Of a stretch of 64,000 bases of DNA, positions 63,001 to 64,000 are shown piece by piece; position 1 is the stretch's first letter; every line of letters starts with the position of its first letter. Source of the stretch: Colletes latitarsis. Its lineage: Eukaryota > Arthropoda > Insecta > Hymenoptera > Colletidae. The translations under genes and the position numbers were made by a program. The stretch spans positions 3,906,001-3,970,000 of the forward strand of contig NW_027488368.1 of NCBI RefSeq assembly GCF_051014445.1. Direction: 5' to 3'. The notes under the pieces are model-generated. The model was given only the letters and a program-made list of their open reading frames with translations, did no database searches and had not been told where the DNA came from.

Positions 63001-64000
63001 TGTTAGGTCTAGGTTAGGTCAGGGATTTGCTCTCATCAGGCTCATTCTTTCGCATATTTCTCATACTTGGTGGCTAGATCCTGGGCTTTTTCTGGATTGC
63101 ATCACGTAGTAATGAAGTACAACACTGAAACAGTCAATTAAACCTGATTTCGATCAATATTTTAGAGAATAATTCATGTTAGGTCTAGGTTAGGTCTGGG
63201 ATTTGCTCTCATCATGCTCATTCTTTCGCATATTTCTCATACTTGATGGCTAGATCCTGGGCTTTTTCTGGATTGCATCACGTAGTAATGAAGTACAACA
63301 CTGAAACAGTCAATTAAACCTGGTTTCCATCAATATTTTAGTGGACAACGCATGTTAGGTCTAGTTTAGGCCTGGGATTTGCCCTCATCAGGGTCATACT
63401 GTCACAGTTTTAACATACTTGTTGAACGGATCCTGGGTTTTTTCTGGTTTGGTTCACGTAGTAATGTGGTACCACACTGAAACATTCAATTAAACCTTGT
63501 CTTGATAAATATTTTAGAGGGTAACGCATGTTAGGTTTGGGTTAGGTCTAGGATTTGCCCTCATCAGGCTCATACTTTCGCATATTTCTCATACTTCATG
63601 GCTAGATCCAGGGCTGTTTCTGGATTGTATCACGTAGTAATGTGGTACCACGCTGAAACAGTCGATTAAACCTGGTTTCGATCAATATTTTAGAGGATAA
63701 CGCAAGTTAAGTCTGGGATAGGTCTGGGATTTGACCTCATCAGACTCATACTTTCGCACACTTCACATACTCCTTGAACAGATCCTGGGTTATTTTCTGG
63801 TATGGATCACGCAGTAATCTGGGACCACACTGAAACAGTCGACTAAACCTGGTTTCGGTCAATATTTTAGAGGATGACGCATGTTAGGTCTAGGTTAGGC
63901 CTGGGATTTGCTCTCATCAGGCTCGTTCTTTCGCATATTTCTCATACTTGATGGCTAGATCCTGGGCGTTTTCTGGATTGCATCACGTAGTAATGTAGTA
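60073..64000 (+). repeat. Tandem segmental duplication, 2289 bp (13 units), cut by the window
   Basis: Copy 1 is about 60,073-62,361 and copy 2 runs from about 62,362 past the right edge. TAATGTAGTA stands at 61,702 and 63,991 (offset 2289), and minus-strand frames at 60345 and 62634 agree. A third copy of a roughly 600-bp part (GGTAAGGCCTGAG, AATGAGGTACCACAATG, ATAAAAATTTTACAG) lies at about 61,670-62,280, 1409 bp after the first and 880 bp before the last (8 and 5 units), so a smaller duplication is nested in the larger one. Confidence 0.92.
63916..64000 (+). repeat. Last, incomplete monomer at the window edge
   Basis: The unit begins ATCAGGCTCGTTC at 63,916 and is cut after 85 bp, in the middle of ATCACGTAGTAATGTAGTA. 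There is no degeneration near the right edge, so the array continues beyond the window. Confidence 0.95.

Larger units (their letters stand above)
188..64000 (+). repeat. Satellite DNA array, ~176-bp unit, about 362 head-to-tail copies
   Basis: The landmark ATCAG(A/G)CTCAT recurs every 176 bp (188, 364, 540, 716, 892) and at 63916 the phase is still within 16 bp of 362 x 176. Most deviations are one base (T6/T7 run, one-base indels); four larger ones are listed separately. Unit order: ATCAG landmark, variable part (TTTCGC.. TTGTTGAACGGATCC or equivalent), T-rich run, ATCACGTAGTAATG, TGTGGTACCACA dyad, CTGAAACAGTC(A/G)ATTAAACC, ATCAATATTTTAGAGGATAACGCA, then a TAGG-rich end. One representative unit has 71 G+C of 176. 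All units read in the same direction and no foreign insertion was seen. Since 176 is not divisible by three, no frame can run through successive units. The size is close to a nucleosome plus linker, typical of centromeric or heterochromatic satellites. Confidence 0.98.

Noticed and set aside
188..64000. CENP-B box
   Set aside because: No match to the pattern NTTCGNNNNANNCGGGN was seen. TTTCGCA and TTTCGATCAA share only the TTCG core.
188..64000. CRISPR array
   Set aside because: Periodicity is 176 bp with variation spread through the unit, not short identical repeats with unique spacers.
188..64000. Ribosomal intergenic spacer repeats
   Set aside because: No rRNA sequence is seen at the left edge and the array is far longer than spacer sub-repeats usually are. 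Not excluded beyond the window.
188..64000. A strict higher-order repeat with one fixed period
   Set aside because: Block periods differ (6, 11, 13, 14, 15, 16 and 18 units) and do not persist for more than two or three copies.

Overview
The window is almost entirely one satellite DNA array. From about position 188 to the right edge (64000) a unit of about 176 bp repeats head to tail, always in the same orientation: roughly 362 copies, worked out from the phase of the landmark ATCAG at 188, 364, 540, 716, 892 ... 63916. A representative unit is about 40% G+C. I found no protein-coding gene, rRNA, complete tRNA, CRISPR array or transposon inside the array. The short minus-strand reading frames are the same piece of satellite read again and again, not genes. 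An array this long and uninterrupted means a eukaryotic nuclear genome, in a centromeric, pericentromeric, subtelomeric or other heterochromatic block. The taxon cannot be fixed from the sequence. TTAGG words in every unit (the arthropod telomere repeat) and a possible tRNA-derived element at the left edge would suit an arthropod or other invertebrate, but this is weak.

Layout. Positions 1-187 are non-satellite DNA, more G+C rich, with a match to a tRNA-type A box at 3-14, a long nested hairpin at 29-114 and a small inverted repeat (177-187) that abuts the first satellite unit. The array begins abruptly at 188 with an intact, undegraded monomer and runs off the right edge.

Inside the array at least six monomer subtypes (called A to F here) are mixed. 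They differ mainly in the first 60 or so bases of the unit, counted from ATCAG; the middle of the unit is conserved and carries two short dyads (TGTGGTACCACA and AAACCNGGTTT). There is no single regular higher-order repeat. Instead there is a mosaic of local segmental duplications, each close to a whole number of monomers: 1937 bp (11 units) at 6.3-9.7 kb; 2646/2822 bp (15/16 units) at 13.0-18.5 kb; interleaved 1921 and 2449 bp offsets at 23.2-27.6 kb; 2642 bp (15 units) at 33.1-38.4 kb; 3169 bp (18 units) at 40.7-46.5 kb; 2640 bp (15 units) at 47.1-50.8 kb; 1058 bp (6 units) at 53.4-55.2 kb; 2470 bp (14 units) at 54.9-59.8 kb; and 2289 bp (13 units) at 60.1 kb to the end. Longer-range copies lie 8.6, 9.7 and 16 kb apart. 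This is the pattern expected from repeated unequal exchange or replication-based amplification of out-of-register blocks.

All coordinates for duplication edges are from reading by eye and are good to a few tens of bases. Identity percentages were not computed.
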